64,000 bases of DNA from positions 27,817-91,816 of the forward strand of contig JAFTEV010000033.1 of assembly GCA_017453465.1 (NCBI GenBank), in the 5' to 3' direction. Under the pieces are notes generated by a model. That model did no database searches. It had not been told where the DNA came from and worked only from the letters and a program-made list of their open reading frames with translations. The position numbers were made by a program, and so were the translations under genes. Source of the DNA: Bacteroidaceae bacterium (lineage in GTDB: Bacteria; Bacteroidota; Bacteroidia; Bacteroidales; Bacteroidaceae). This document shows positions 17,238 through 26,280 of this stretch, piece by piece. The number at the start of each line of letters is the position of its first letter. Positions within the stretch are counted from its first letter, which is position 1.

Positions 17238-18578
17238 ATGAAAAAACTATTTATCCTTTTAGCTACCCTGCTGCCATTTACAGCACAGGCAGCCAAGAAA
17301 CCCGCACTGAAGACCGACCGCGAAGTCTGGGTTGACATCATGTACCAAATGGCCGAACCCGTCATGAAGAACATGGCCGAAGGTCGCCTTCAGCAAGTCA
17401 TGGACACCGCCGGCGGCAACAAGAACCTCGAACTCTCCCCCACCTGGGACAACCGCAACAAGAAAGTGGCCTACATGGAAGCCTTTGGCCGACTGCTGGC
17501 TGGAGTAGCACCCTGGCTTAACCTGCCAGACGATAACACGCCTGAATCAGCCAAACGGAAACAGCTTCGCGAATGGACACGCAAAGCCATCATCAACGCC
17601 GTTGACCCCAACTCGCCCGACCGCCTCGGCTGGGAAAGCGGCGGCCAGACCCTCGTCGATGGAGCCTACGTGGTCGAAGGTCTCTACCGTGGCTACGACT
17701 CCCTCTGGGTACCCTTGCCACAGGCCACCAAAGACCTCTACATCAAGGAAATCAAAGGACTCCGCCGCTACGACCCGCCCTACACCAACTGGTTCCTCTT
17801 CGTCGGCATGGAGGAAAGTTTCCTCATGTACGTTGGAGCCGATGCTGACCCCTTCCGCATCAAGACAGCCATGTCCAAGGTAGAAGAATGGTACATTGGC
17901 GACGGCATTTACAGCGATGGTCCCTCCTTTGCCTTCGACTACTACAACAGTTTTGTCATCCAGCCCATGTACTTGGAATGCCTCGAAATGATTAGTGCGC
18001 GCCAAGGCAACAACGGCTACCTCATCCGAGCCAAGGACGGCAAGCGCAACACAGCTAACAATCGCGTAAAGGAAGTGCGCAAACGTATGCAGAAGTGGGC
18101 TGTCATCCTGGAGCGGTTCATCTCGCCCGAAGGCACCTTCCCCGTTGTAGGTCGCAGCATCCCCTACCGCATGGCCACCCTACAGCCGTTGGCTCAGTTG
18201 GCCTGGCGCAAGCAACTGCCCGCTGAACTTCATGAAGGCCAAGTGCGTTCAGCCCTCACAGCCGTAGCCAACCGTATGTTCTACGGCCAAGTAGAGAACC
18301 CAGCCAAAAACGCATCGCCTCTGAGCAAAAACTACAACGCTGGCGGTTTCCTTACCATTGGCTTCGTGGGTCCCCACCCCAACGTAGCCGACTGGTACAC
18401 CAACAACGGCTCGCTCTACATGACCAGCCTCGCCTTCATGCCCCTCGGCCTACCCGCCACCGACAGCTTCTGGACAGCACCCGCCGAGAAGTGGACATCC
18501 AAGAAAGCCTGGGAGGGCGACGACTTCCCCAAAGACCACAAGTGGGACATCAACCGCGAAATCCTCTACTGGGAATAA
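17238..18578 (+). CDS. DUF2264 domain-containing secreted protein
   Basis: The 446-residue protein has a signal peptide (MKKLFILLATLLPFTAQAA) and then one long alpha-helical domain. Marks of DUF2264 include NKKVAYMEAFGRLLAGVAPWL, LGWESGGQTLVDGAYVVEGL and YSDGPSFAFDYYNSFVIQPM. The family has an (alpha/alpha) toroid fold and is thought to act on or bind glycans; its reaction is not established. Being secreted, it probably works in the periplasm. A strong terminator follows. Confidence 0.88.
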   Translation: MKKLFILLATLLPFTAQAAKKPALKTDREVWVDIMYQMAEPVMKNMAEGRLQQVMDTAGGNKNLELSPTWDNRNKKVAYMEAFGRLLAGVAPWLNLPDDNTPESAKRKQLREWTRKAIINAVDPNSPDRLGWESGGQTLVDGAYVVEGLYRGYDSLWVPLPQATKDLYIKEIKGLRRYDPPYTNWFLFVGMEESFLMYVGADADPFRIKTAMSKVEEWYIGDGIYSDGPSFAFDYYNSFVIQPMYLECLEMISARQGNNGYLIRAKDGKRNTANNRVKEVRKRMQKWAVILERFISPEGTFPVVGRSIPYRMATLQPLAQLAWRKQLPAELHEGQVRSALTAVANRMFYGQVENPAKNASPLSKNYNAGGFLTIGFVGPHPNVADWYTNNGSLYMTSLAFMPLGLPATDSFWTAPAEKWTSKKAWEGDDFPKDHKWDINREILYWE

Positions 18579-18596
18579 AACACATTCCATTGCAAC

Positions 18597-18632
18597 AGTC
18601 CGCCAAATGAAGTTTCTCTCATTTGGCGGACT
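18597..18632 (+). terminator. Intrinsic terminator after the DUF2264 gene
   Basis: A perfect 14-bp stem (18597-18610 with 18619-18632) with an 8-base loop is followed by TTCTTTTCC. It lies between convergent genes and may serve both. Confidence 0.88.
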
Positions 18633-18662
18633 TTCTTTTCCTAAAACGCGATGCGAAGCAGC

Positions 18663-20189
18663 TTAGAACTGGAAATAAATAAATGGCTGAACGTCGGCTG
18701 ACTTGACCTGAATCACAATCCAGACGACGAGGACAATGAGCAGAGCCTGGAGGGGAAGGGGCAAGTGGGTGACGATGTGCTGAGTGGCGCGGCTCCAGGA
18801 CTGGGGCAGGAAATGGAGCACATAACCCAGAAGCATGAGCAGGGCTACACCGCCGTAAGAGGCTATCCACTGCGGGAGTACGTCAGCATGGAAATTGGCG
18901 AAGATTTGCACAAAGACGTCGCGGGCAATTTGGAAGTCTCCAGCGCGGAAAAGTACCCAACAGGCTGCGACCAAATGAAAGGTGAGAAAAGTGTAGAAGA
19001 AGGAAGAAAGAAGATGCTGTTCTTCAGTGAGGGGAACCACATTCTCATTCTTCTTCCTGAGATACTTCAGTGGGCTGTAGCTGGGGAAGAGGCTGTAGAA
19101 GATTTTGTCAAGTGCCAGAAGCAGACCGTGAATGCCTCCCCATAGGACGAAATTGAGGGATGCGCCGTGCCAAAGTCCACCAAGGAGCATGGTCAACAGG
19201 AGGTTGATGTACTGGCGGAACTTGCCGTGACGATTGCCGCCCAAACTGATGTAGAGGTAGTCTTTCAGCCAGGAGGAAAGGCTGATGTGCCACCGCCGCC
19301 AGAACTCTGTGATGCTGCTCGACTTGTAAGGTGCATTGAAGTTCTGCGGAAAGCGGAATCCGAGCAGCAGGGCTATGCCGATGGCCATGTCGGAGTAGCC
19401 TGAGAAGTCGCAGTAGATTTGGAGAGTGTAGCCATAGACCCCAAGCAGGTTCTCCAGACCAGAATATAGCGTGGGCTGGTCGAAGATGCGCTCCACGAAG
19501 TTGACCGAGATGTAATCGCTGATAACTGCTTTCTTTAAGAGACCTGAGAGGATGAGGAAGACTCCCTCGCCCAGCATCTGGTTGGTCAGCATGAGGGGCT
19601 GGTGAATTTGGGGCAGGAAGTCGCGGGCACGGACGATGGGGCCTGCCACAAGCTGGGGAAAGAAGCTGACGTAGAAGGCATAGTCCAGAAGTCGGTCGAG
19701 AGGCCGTATGTTGCCGCGATAGACATCGATGGTGTAGCTCAGGCTCTGGAACGTGAAGAAGCTGACACCCACCGGCAGAAAGATGTCGAGGTGATGCCAA
19801 TCGGCCACGAACAGCGAACCGAGGAAGTTGGTGTACTTGAAGTAGCCCAACAGACTGAGGTCAATGAGCAGGGAGAGTGCCACAAGGATGCGGGCTGCCA
19901 GGCTTTTCGCCTCGCACTGCGAGATGGCGCGAGCCAGGTAGAAGTCGGTGAAGGTGACGAGAGCCAGCAGTGCGAAGTAGAAGCCACTGCTTTTGTAGTA
20001 GAAGTAGTAGCTGAAGAGGGTGACGAAGAGAATGCGCGACGTGTCACCCTTGCCCCGTGTGGAAAGCAGCCAGTAGAGCAGTGTGAAGCCCAGGAAAAGC
20101 CACAAGAAGAGTCCTGTGGAGAATATCATGGGGTTGGCGGGGTCGTATGTGAGTACGTTGAGGATGCGTGAAAAGTCGATGTCAAACAC
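18663..20189 (-). CDS. MBOAT family O-acyltransferase (AlgI/DltB-like)
   Basis: The 508-residue polytopic protein belongs to the MBOAT family. Marks are VGVSFFTFQSLSYTIDVYRG, FPQLVAGPIVRARDFLPQ, GYSDMAIGIALLLGFRFPQNF and the catalytic histidine in LGGLWHGASLNFVLWGGIHG. AlgI-type MBOATs pass acyl groups, usually acetyl, across the membrane to extracellular polysaccharides with the help of SGNH proteins. Two SGNH genes lie immediately upstream on the same strand (56-base gap), so an exopolysaccharide or cell-wall glycan acetylation complex is likely. The target glycan is unknown. Confidence 0.93.
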   Translation of the reverse strand: MFDIDFSRILNVLTYDPANPMIFSTGLFLWLFLGFTLLYWLLSTRGKGDTSRILFVTLFSYYFYYKSSGFYFALLALVTFTDFYLARAISQCEAKSLAARILVALSLLIDLSLLGYFKYTNFLGSLFVADWHHLDIFLPVGVSFFTFQSLSYTIDVYRGNIRPLDRLLDYAFYVSFFPQLVAGPIVRARDFLPQIHQPLMLTNQMLGEGVFLILSGLLKKAVISDYISVNFVERIFDQPTLYSGLENLLGVYGYTLQIYCDFSGYSDMAIGIALLLGFRFPQNFNAPYKSSSITEFWRRWHISLSSWLKDYLYISLGGNRHGKFRQYINLLLTMLLGGLWHGASLNFVLWGGIHGLLLALDKIFYSLFPSYSPLKYLRKKNENVVPLTEEQHLLSSFFYTFLTFHLVAACWVLFRAGDFQIARDVFVQIFANFHADVLPQWIASYGGVALLMLLGYVLHFLPQSWSRATQHIVTHLPLPLQALLIVLVVWIVIQVKSADVQPFIYFQF

Positions 20190-20245
20190 GATAAGGAAGT
20201 GAAGAGTTAAAAATGAATAGTGAAAGATCCAGGTTCCGGAAAGCT

Positions 20246-21181
20246 TTATAGCCCCTTTACCGATGCGTTGGGACGCTGTTCCTGCGGCGTTGGTGGTTGC
20301 ATCATGCGGGTCTGGCTACCCTTTGGAGCCACGGTTTCATAGGCACGGATAATGGCTTCGGCCAGCAGGGTGCCCTGCAGCTGATAGCCCTGGGCGAGGT
20401 AGTGAACACCGTCGGCCTGCATCAGTCCTGCATCGCGCCAGTTGCTGGGGCTGTGTGTGGGACCACCAGCAATAGTGAAGATGTCCCAGACGGCTATGTT
20501 GTGGCTGTTACCGTAGTTCACAATGTTGCGGGCCACGCGCTCAGTACGCTCGTTGCGCACTTTAGACGTGGCGTAGTGGGTACGCTTCCGGCGGCCTCGG
20601 CCTGTGGTGTAGCGTCCACCTGTGCGCACACTGATGTAGCTGCCAGGAGGAGTTGTAAGGAGGAAGAGAACGCCCGGACAGCGGTCGGAAATGCGCTGGG
20701 TGAGCAGGTCGAGCGTATTGTTGTGAGCCGACTCATGGAAGTCGCCGTGGGCTTCGTTGGTGCCGAAACTGACGATGACCAGATGGGGTCGCTCAGCAGA
20801 CACACGCTGAATCATGTCCTGCTCGTAGAAACGGCGTGCCCAAGCTCCATTGATGCCGTAGTAGGAGAACTCCACGTTGGGGAAACGAGCCTGCAGGGTG
20901 GAGCCTACACTGCGGGGGTAGAAGTTTCCGCGTGTGTGGCTGTCGCCAATGAGCATGACCCGCACGGGCTTGCCTTCGCGTATGCGCTGAAACACACTGT
21001 GGAGGGCGGCGGGGTTGTGCAGTTCGTTGGTGTGGGTGTTCTTGAACGTGAAGGGGAAGGGCGTGGAGAGCGATTGCGAGAAAGCAGGGACACTCACCGC
21101 ACACATTATATATAATATGAAAAGCAGTCTGTACAAGGGCTGGTTATTGGTTGATGCGTTTATCGTAATTCTCTTTGCCAT
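20246..21181 (-). CDS. SGNH/GDSL hydrolase, probable acetylation partner
   Basis: The 311-residue protein has a signal or anchor segment (LLFILYIMCAVSVPAFS). Block I is VMLIGDSHTRGNF (catalytic Ser), block III VIVSFGTNEAHGD, and block V ADGVHYLAQGY (Asp-His). It is thus a complete SGNH esterase or acetyltransferase. The gene starts inside the end of the upstream SGNH gene (38-base overlap) and precedes the MBOAT gene, so the three are probably made together. In AlgI/AlgJ or PatA/PatB systems the SGNH partner transfers the acyl group outside the membrane. A Pro/Gln-rich tail ends the protein. Confidence 0.88.
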   Translation of the reverse strand: MAKRITINASTNNQPLYRLLFILYIMCAVSVPAFSQSLSTPFPFTFKNTHTNELHNPAALHSVFQRIREGKPVRVMLIGDSHTRGNFYPRSVGSTLQARFPNVEFSYYGINGAWARRFYEQDMIQRVSAERPHLVIVSFGTNEAHGDFHESAHNNTLDLLTQRISDRCPGVLFLLTTPPGSYISVRTGGRYTTGRGRRKRTHYATSKVRNERTERVARNIVNYGNSHNIAVWDIFTIAGGPTHSPSNWRDAGLMQADGVHYLAQGYQLQGTLLAEAIIRAYETVAPKGSQTRMMQPPTPQEQRPNASVKGL

Positions 21182-22718
21182 TCATCAGCACATCATACAG
21201 CAGGGTGGCCAGATGGCGGCCTCCGGCGAAGTTGATGTGTGTGTAGTCGAGGTTGGCCTGGTGCTTTTCCACCATGGCGGCAAGGGAGCCGTCGCCGCCC
21301 ATGGCTTCGTAGAGATTCCAGAAGGCCACGTGGGTGTCGGCAGCCATCTTGCGCTGAAACTGCACCAGTTCGTGGATACCGCGCATGGTGTGAAACTGTC
21401 CGTCAGCTCCGCGCTCGTCGCGGTCACCCACCGAGACCACAAGGATGCTGGTGTGGGGGAAGGCTGTCTTCAGGTATTCAATGCACTGCTTCATGCGCCG
21501 CACATACCAGTTGTAATCGACCTGCTTGCTGTTAGCCACATTGAGACCGTATTGCAAGACGATGAGGTCGTAGGGACGCTGGCGACCAAAGGCCTTCAGT
21601 GTCTCCTGCGGAATGTCCATCAGCTTCCAGCCGTTTGAGGCCCTCATGCTGTAGTTGTCCAGCGCGATGCCCGTCTTGCCGTCGAGTGCCACGCCGTAGA
21701 AACGGCTGCCCTGCCCAGAGGTGACGGACAGATTGAACTGGTTGATGGTGCCCTGCAGGGTCTGGTGTGTGATGGTGCCCTGCTCCTGCTGGGCTACGCT
21801 GACGATGGACTCGTGTTCCGTGTAGGTCGTGTCAAGGGTGTATTCGCCGTGGGGATGCTGCGAATCGGGCTGGACGGTATAGACGGTGTCGATGTGCATC
21901 GTCTTCACGGTGCGCACTTCTTCAGACATGTCGGGCGTGCCACCGATGGAGGAAAGTGGCTGAAGGGGTTCGCCGTTGATGGATGCCTGTAGCTGCATTC
22001 CGTCGCCAGCCGTGTAATAGACGGTGGCGACTTCGGCCTGACCAAAGCGGGCGGCCATCTTGCCAGTGGCGGTGCGGAGTTCCATTGTGGCTGCGGCTGT
22101 AGGGATGTAGTAACGGCCATTGATGCCCTGCAGGTCTTTCTTGAATCCACGCCCCTTTTCGTCATTGGCGTTGTGGGCAATCCAGCCCTTTGCCTTGGCT
22201 TTCACGGTGGTGCGGAATCCTGCCGTCTCGCTGTCAATATCGACAAAGCCCACACCCTGACCGCCGAAGACGGCTTGCAGCTTGTCGCGCAGGGGGGCTG
22301 TGAGGATGTCGCCCTCAATGTAGCTGTCGCCGAAGTAGGCTATGCGGACGGGACGACTCGCGGCCTCGGACAGGGCAGCATAGAAGTGATTCATCTGACG
22401 GAAGGGATTGTCTGCGGACTCCGACTGGCCAAAGTCTTCGATGGCAGTCATGCCTTCAGGCACGGAGTCCACATATGCAACGTGCTTCACTTGCACGACA
22501 GAGGTGTCGAGTGTTTGTTCCACATAGCCATCCACTGAGTCGGCTCGCACTTCGGCCAGCACGCGCCCGTCTTGGCCAATGTGCTGAATGTCGGACAATA
22601 GATTGACACGGCGCATTTCGTGATTGAAGAGGCTGAATCGTGGAACATAGAAAAGTGCCAGCAACGCTGCTATAACAAGCAGCGTGAGCACAAAGGGTTT
22701 CCAGGTGTTATTGTGCAT
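21144..22718 (-). CDS. Large SGNH/GDSL family membrane-anchored protein
   Basis: The 524-residue protein has an N-terminal anchor (VLTLLVIAALLALFYVP). RIAYFGDSYIEGDILTAPLR is SGNH block I, LIVLQYGLNVANSK block III, and DYTHINFAGGRHLATLLYD block V. Between blocks I and III lies a beta-rich insert of about 200 residues, as in the carbohydrate-binding part of AlgX-like or peptidoglycan acetylesterase-like proteins. It sits first in the MBOAT/SGNH group and overlaps the PgpH-like gene by 11 bases. It is likely periplasmic and either modifies or presents the acetylated glycan. Confidence 0.85.
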   Translation of the reverse strand: MHNNTWKPFVLTLLVIAALLALFYVPRFSLFNHEMRRVNLLSDIQHIGQDGRVLAEVRADSVDGYVEQTLDTSVVQVKHVAYVDSVPEGMTAIEDFGQSESADNPFRQMNHFYAALSEAASRPVRIAYFGDSYIEGDILTAPLRDKLQAVFGGQGVGFVDIDSETAGFRTTVKAKAKGWIAHNANDEKGRGFKKDLQGINGRYYIPTAAATMELRTATGKMAARFGQAEVATVYYTAGDGMQLQASINGEPLQPLSSIGGTPDMSEEVRTVKTMHIDTVYTVQPDSQHPHGEYTLDTTYTEHESIVSVAQQEQGTITHQTLQGTINQFNLSVTSGQGSRFYGVALDGKTGIALDNYSMRASNGWKLMDIPQETLKAFGRQRPYDLIVLQYGLNVANSKQVDYNWYVRRMKQCIEYLKTAFPHTSILVVSVGDRDERGADGQFHTMRGIHELVQFQRKMAADTHVAFWNLYEAMGGDGSLAAMVEKHQANLDYTHINFAGGRHLATLLYDVLMNGKENYDKRINQ

Positions 22719-24789
22719 TGGGGGTTGCGGGGTCTTGGAGTTCGGGATAACTGATGCGCGTGTGGTAGATGGTTTTGAGTTTGTCCTTGAGCACAGCCTT
22801 CGTAGTGGCTATGTCCTTGAAGGTGATGGCACACTCGGCAAAGAATCCGTCGGTCACCTGTGCATCGATAATTTTATCAACCAAGGCCGAAATGCTTTCT
22901 TCGGTGTACTCAGAGAGGGAACGCGATGCAGCCTCAACCGAATCGACCATCATCAAGATGGCTTCCTCTTTGGACTCCGGATTGGGGCCAGGGTAAGTGA
23001 AGATGCTGGTATCGACATCTTCGTCGGGATGCTCGTTCTTGTAGGTGACGTAGAAGTATTTGACCATGCCGCGCCCATGATGGGTGGCGATGAAACGCTT
23101 GATGCTGGGCGGCAGGTTGTACTTGTCGGCGAGGTTCAGTCCCCGCTTCACGTGTTCGATGATGGCAGAGGCCGACTTCTGCGGTGTCAGTCGTGAGTGG
23201 GGCGAGCGGCCTGTCTGGTTCTCGGTAAAGTAAGCCGTGTGTTCCAGCTTCCCGATGTCGTGGTAGAGGGCACCCGTCCTGACGAGCTGGGCTTTGGCAC
23301 CAATCTTGCGCGCCACCTCGCTGGCCAGGTTTGCCACCTGCATGGAGTGCTGGAAGGTGCCGGGCGCAATCTCACTCATGCGTTGCAGCAGCGGGTTGTT
23401 GATGTTGGAGAGTTCCACCAGCGTCACGTCTGAAATAAAGCCAAAGCCCTTCTCCAGCAGATAGAGCAGCGGATAGGTGAACAGCAGCAACACGCCGTTG
23501 ATGAAGAAGTAGATGTAGTAGGTGGTATCAATTTTAGCGTAATCATTCTCCACAATACATTCGTATGCCGTGAAGAAGGTCATGTAGGCCAGGGCAATGA
23601 AGGCTGCCGTGCGGACAATCTGGGAACGCTGTGAGAGTTCGCGCAGGCTCTGAATGGAAATCATGCCTGTCACAAGCTGAAGCAGAAGGAACTCGAAGGG
23701 AGACTTCAGCGTGAGGGAAATGATGGCAATCATGGCACAGTGGAACATGAAGGCGGTACGGCTGTCCATGAAGACACGGATGATGATGGGCACCATGCAG
23801 CAGGGCAGCATGAAGACGTGCATGAACTTGTGGGACACCATCCAACTGGCCACCATGCAGAAGAACACCAGCAGGGCAAAGAGCAGGATGCAGGAACGCA
23901 GGTTGTCGAAATAGTCGCTGCGGAAAAGCTGGATGTAGCTGAGCAGCGTGATGAGCAGGACACAGACAAAGACCGTCTGGCCTATCACGGTGTAGGACAC
24001 GTGGGTATCGGTCACGGCGTGCTTTGAGACTTCACGCTCGTAGGACTTCAAGATGTTGTACGTCTCCTTCGTCACGATTTCGCCTCGGTCTATAATCTTC
24101 TGCCCGCTTTGCACCATGCCGCTGGCTCCCGAAATGCTGGAGAGCAGGTCGGCCTTGGCAGCTTCTGACTTTGCCTTGTCGTATTGCAGGTTGACCGAAA
24201 GCAGCTCGTCGAGGTTGAGGTCTTGCATGACAATGCGCGAGAACTTCAGCGTGTCGGCGTGCATGATGTATTCGTAGGCTGAACGAGTGGTAAACAGGCT
24301 GGAAGCATGAACCAGCGCAGCCTCGTTTCCCTTCACGATGCGCACACTGCCAGCGGCACCTGCCTGCACCTCGGCATAGTCTTCAGTGGAGAGCACGCCG
24401 TGGCTGTAGATGGTGTCGAGCAAAGCCGCCACATGACGAATGTAGAGGGCAGCTCCAGGGAACTTCCATTCGTTCAGCTTCACGGTGTAAAGATTGCGAA
24501 GCACACCCTTGCCCACCTCTTCGTCCATGTTGTAGTAGGGCTGAAATTCGCGCATCACGCTGTCTTGCTCATGTCGAATCACAGCCTCTTCCTTGTAGAT
24601 GGGAAACTTGAACGTGGCTATCAGCTGGCCATAACGCCAAGGCTTATCGACCGAATAGTCGTAGGAGAACTTGTCGCCACGGGGCATGAAATAGACAATC
24701 AGCAGGGTGGAGACCAAGACAATGCTCGTCTTGACAAGCACCTCGTTCAGTGTCTTCCGTTTGATTCTTTTCAGAAACTTGAATTGCAT
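22708..24789 (-). CDS. HD-domain 7TM phosphohydrolase (PgpH-like c-di-AMP phosphodiesterase)
   Basis: The 693-residue protein has an N-terminal membrane helix, an extracytoplasmic 7TMR-HDED domain (about 50-290), seven membrane helices (about 290-490) and a cytosolic HD domain (about 495-690). The metal-binding HD motif is LYHDIGKLEHTAYFTENQ, with more ligands in SRLTPQKSASAIIEHVKRG and IATHHGRG. PgpH-type enzymes degrade cyclic di-AMP. The gene overlaps the large SGNH gene, linking second-messenger turnover and envelope glycan modification in one transcript. Activity on c-di-AMP is inferred from the family. Confidence 0.93.
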   Translation of the reverse strand: MQFKFLKRIKRKTLNEVLVKTSIVLVSTLLIVYFMPRGDKFSYDYSVDKPWRYGQLIATFKFPIYKEEAVIRHEQDSVMREFQPYYNMDEEVGKGVLRNLYTVKLNEWKFPGAALYIRHVAALLDTIYSHGVLSTEDYAEVQAGAAGSVRIVKGNEAALVHASSLFTTRSAYEYIMHADTLKFSRIVMQDLNLDELLSVNLQYDKAKSEAAKADLLSSISGASGMVQSGQKIIDRGEIVTKETYNILKSYEREVSKHAVTDTHVSYTVIGQTVFVCVLLITLLSYIQLFRSDYFDNLRSCILLFALLVFFCMVASWMVSHKFMHVFMLPCCMVPIIIRVFMDSRTAFMFHCAMIAIISLTLKSPFEFLLLQLVTGMISIQSLRELSQRSQIVRTAAFIALAYMTFFTAYECIVENDYAKIDTTYYIYFFINGVLLLFTYPLLYLLEKGFGFISDVTLVELSNINNPLLQRMSEIAPGTFQHSMQVANLASEVARKIGAKAQLVRTGALYHDIGKLEHTAYFTENQTGRSPHSRLTPQKSASAIIEHVKRGLNLADKYNLPPSIKRFIATHHGRGMVKYFYVTYKNEHPDEDVDTSIFTYPGPNPESKEEAILMMVDSVEAASRSLSEYTEESISALVDKIIDAQVTDGFFAECAITFKDIATTKAVLKDKLKTIYHTRISYPELQDPATPNAQ

Positions 24790-24804
24790 TTGTCGAGCTA
24801 TGAA

Positions 24805-26106
24805 TTATGCGTTCAGAAGAAACGCTTTGAAGGCTGCAAAGTCCTTCGTCATCGCCACACGCTGCTTCTGCCCCTTCATGAAAGCTTGCAACTTGGCAGG
24901 AATGGCGATGTCGCCACCCAGTATGCCATCTACCGTGTCTTTGAACTTGGCGGGATGTGCCGTCTCCAGGAATACACCTACTTCGCCCTCGCGCAGTCCT
25001 TCCTGCAAGGCTCGGTAGCCACAGGCACCGTGTGGGTCGCAGACATAGCCGGTGGTGGTCTTCACCTGACGGATGGTCTCGGCAATCTGTTCGTCCGTGT
25101 AAGTGGCACCGCTGATGTCGGCACAGATGGCTGCGTGGTCGCCACCGTACAAGTCGTAGATGCGGGCAAAGTTGCTGGGGTCGCCCACGTCCATTGCGTT
25201 GGCAATGGTCTGCACCGAAGGTTTCGGCTCATACTTGCCCGTTTGCAGATACTTATAGAAGATGTCGTTGGCGTTGTTGGCTGCAATAAACCGCTTGATG
25301 GGCAGTCCCATGCGCTTGCCAAACAAGGCAGAACAGATGTTGCCGAAGTTGCCCGAAGGCACACACACCACCAGTTCTCCAGCCTTGCCCAGGCGTTTCA
25401 TTTGGGCGTAAGCATAAAAGTAGTAGAACGACTGGGGCAGGAAGCGAGCCACGTTGATGGAGTTGGCACTGGTCAGTGCCATGTGCTCATTCAGTTCGGC
25501 ATCCATGAAGGCGTTCTTCACCAAAGCCTGGCAGTCGTCGAACACGCCATCTACCTCGATGGCGGTAATGTTCTGTCCAAGCGTGGTGAACTGACATTCC
25601 TGAATGGGCGACACTTTCCCCTTGGGGTAGAGCACATACACACGTATGCCATCCACGCCCAAGAAACCGTTGGCCACCGCACTGCCTGTATCGCCGCTTG
25701 TGGCCACCAGCACATTCACGGTTCCCTTGCCTTCCTTCTTCAGGAAATACTGAAGCAGACGAGCCATGAATCTTGCGCCTACATCCTTGAATGCCAGCGT
25801 GGGGCCGTGGAAGAGTTCCAGCGAATAAATTGTGTCGGTCACACTGACACAGGGGCAGTCGAAAGCCAGCGTGTCATAGACTATCTGCCTAAGCGATTCG
25901 GCATCCACATCTTCACCGAAGAACGCATCAGCCACGGTGTAGGCGATTTCCTGAAACGAGAGGTTCTCGATGTTGTCGAAGAACGACTGTGGCAGCGGCT
26001 TGATGTGCTCTGGCATATACAGCCCTTTGTCTTCAGCCAGTCCCTTCACGACGGCTTTCTCTAATGTTGCAACGGGAGCTTTCCCGTTAGTAGAATAGTA
26101 TTTCAT
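24805..26106 (-). CDS. thrC: Threonine synthase
   Basis: The start at 26106 (MKYYSTNGKAPVATLEKAVV) fits the family; five extra in-frame codons upstream come from word-repeat sequence. The 433-residue PLP enzyme turns O-phosphohomoserine into threonine. LELFHGPTLAFKDVGARFMARLL carries the PLP lysine, and VLVATSGDTGSAVANGFLG and VPSGNFGNICSALFGK bind phosphate. It is the last gene of the threonine operon, separated from the homoserine kinase gene by 174 bases of word repeats. Confidence 0.97.
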   Translation of the reverse strand: MKYYSTNGKAPVATLEKAVVKGLAEDKGLYMPEHIKPLPQSFFDNIENLSFQEIAYTVADAFFGEDVDAESLRQIVYDTLAFDCPCVSVTDTIYSLELFHGPTLAFKDVGARFMARLLQYFLKKEGKGTVNVLVATSGDTGSAVANGFLGVDGIRVYVLYPKGKVSPIQECQFTTLGQNITAIEVDGVFDDCQALVKNAFMDAELNEHMALTSANSINVARFLPQSFYYFYAYAQMKRLGKAGELVVCVPSGNFGNICSALFGKRMGLPIKRFIAANNANDIFYKYLQTGKYEPKPSVQTIANAMDVGDPSNFARIYDLYGGDHAAICADISGATYTDEQIAETIRQVKTTTGYVCDPHGACGYRALQEGLREGEVGVFLETAHPAKFKDTVDGILGGDIAIPAKLQAFMKGQKQRVAMTKDFAAFKAFLLNA

Positions 26107-26280
26107 TTGGCAATTTGACAATTTGAGAGGAAGTTAAAGGGAGATAGAGGGAGATAAAGGGAGATAGAAGACGAAACGGAATTTTGTAACGTCCTTTATC
26201 TCCTTCTATCTTCTTCTAACTCCTTCTATCTACCATTTCAATTTTCATTTTACAATTTGAGTATCAATTCCTAATTCCTT
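26107..26280. repeat. Word-repeat spacer inside the threonine operon
   Basis: This spacer is built from iterated words: GGCAATTTGACAATTTGAG, then GGGAGATA/AAGGGAGATAG repeats, then their approximate complements (CCTTTATCTCC, TTCTATCTTC), then CAATTTGAG-type words. The two halves pair imperfectly. It separates homoserine kinase from thrC, so it may act as an attenuator or an RNA-processing site within the operon. That role is inferred. Confidence 0.6.
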
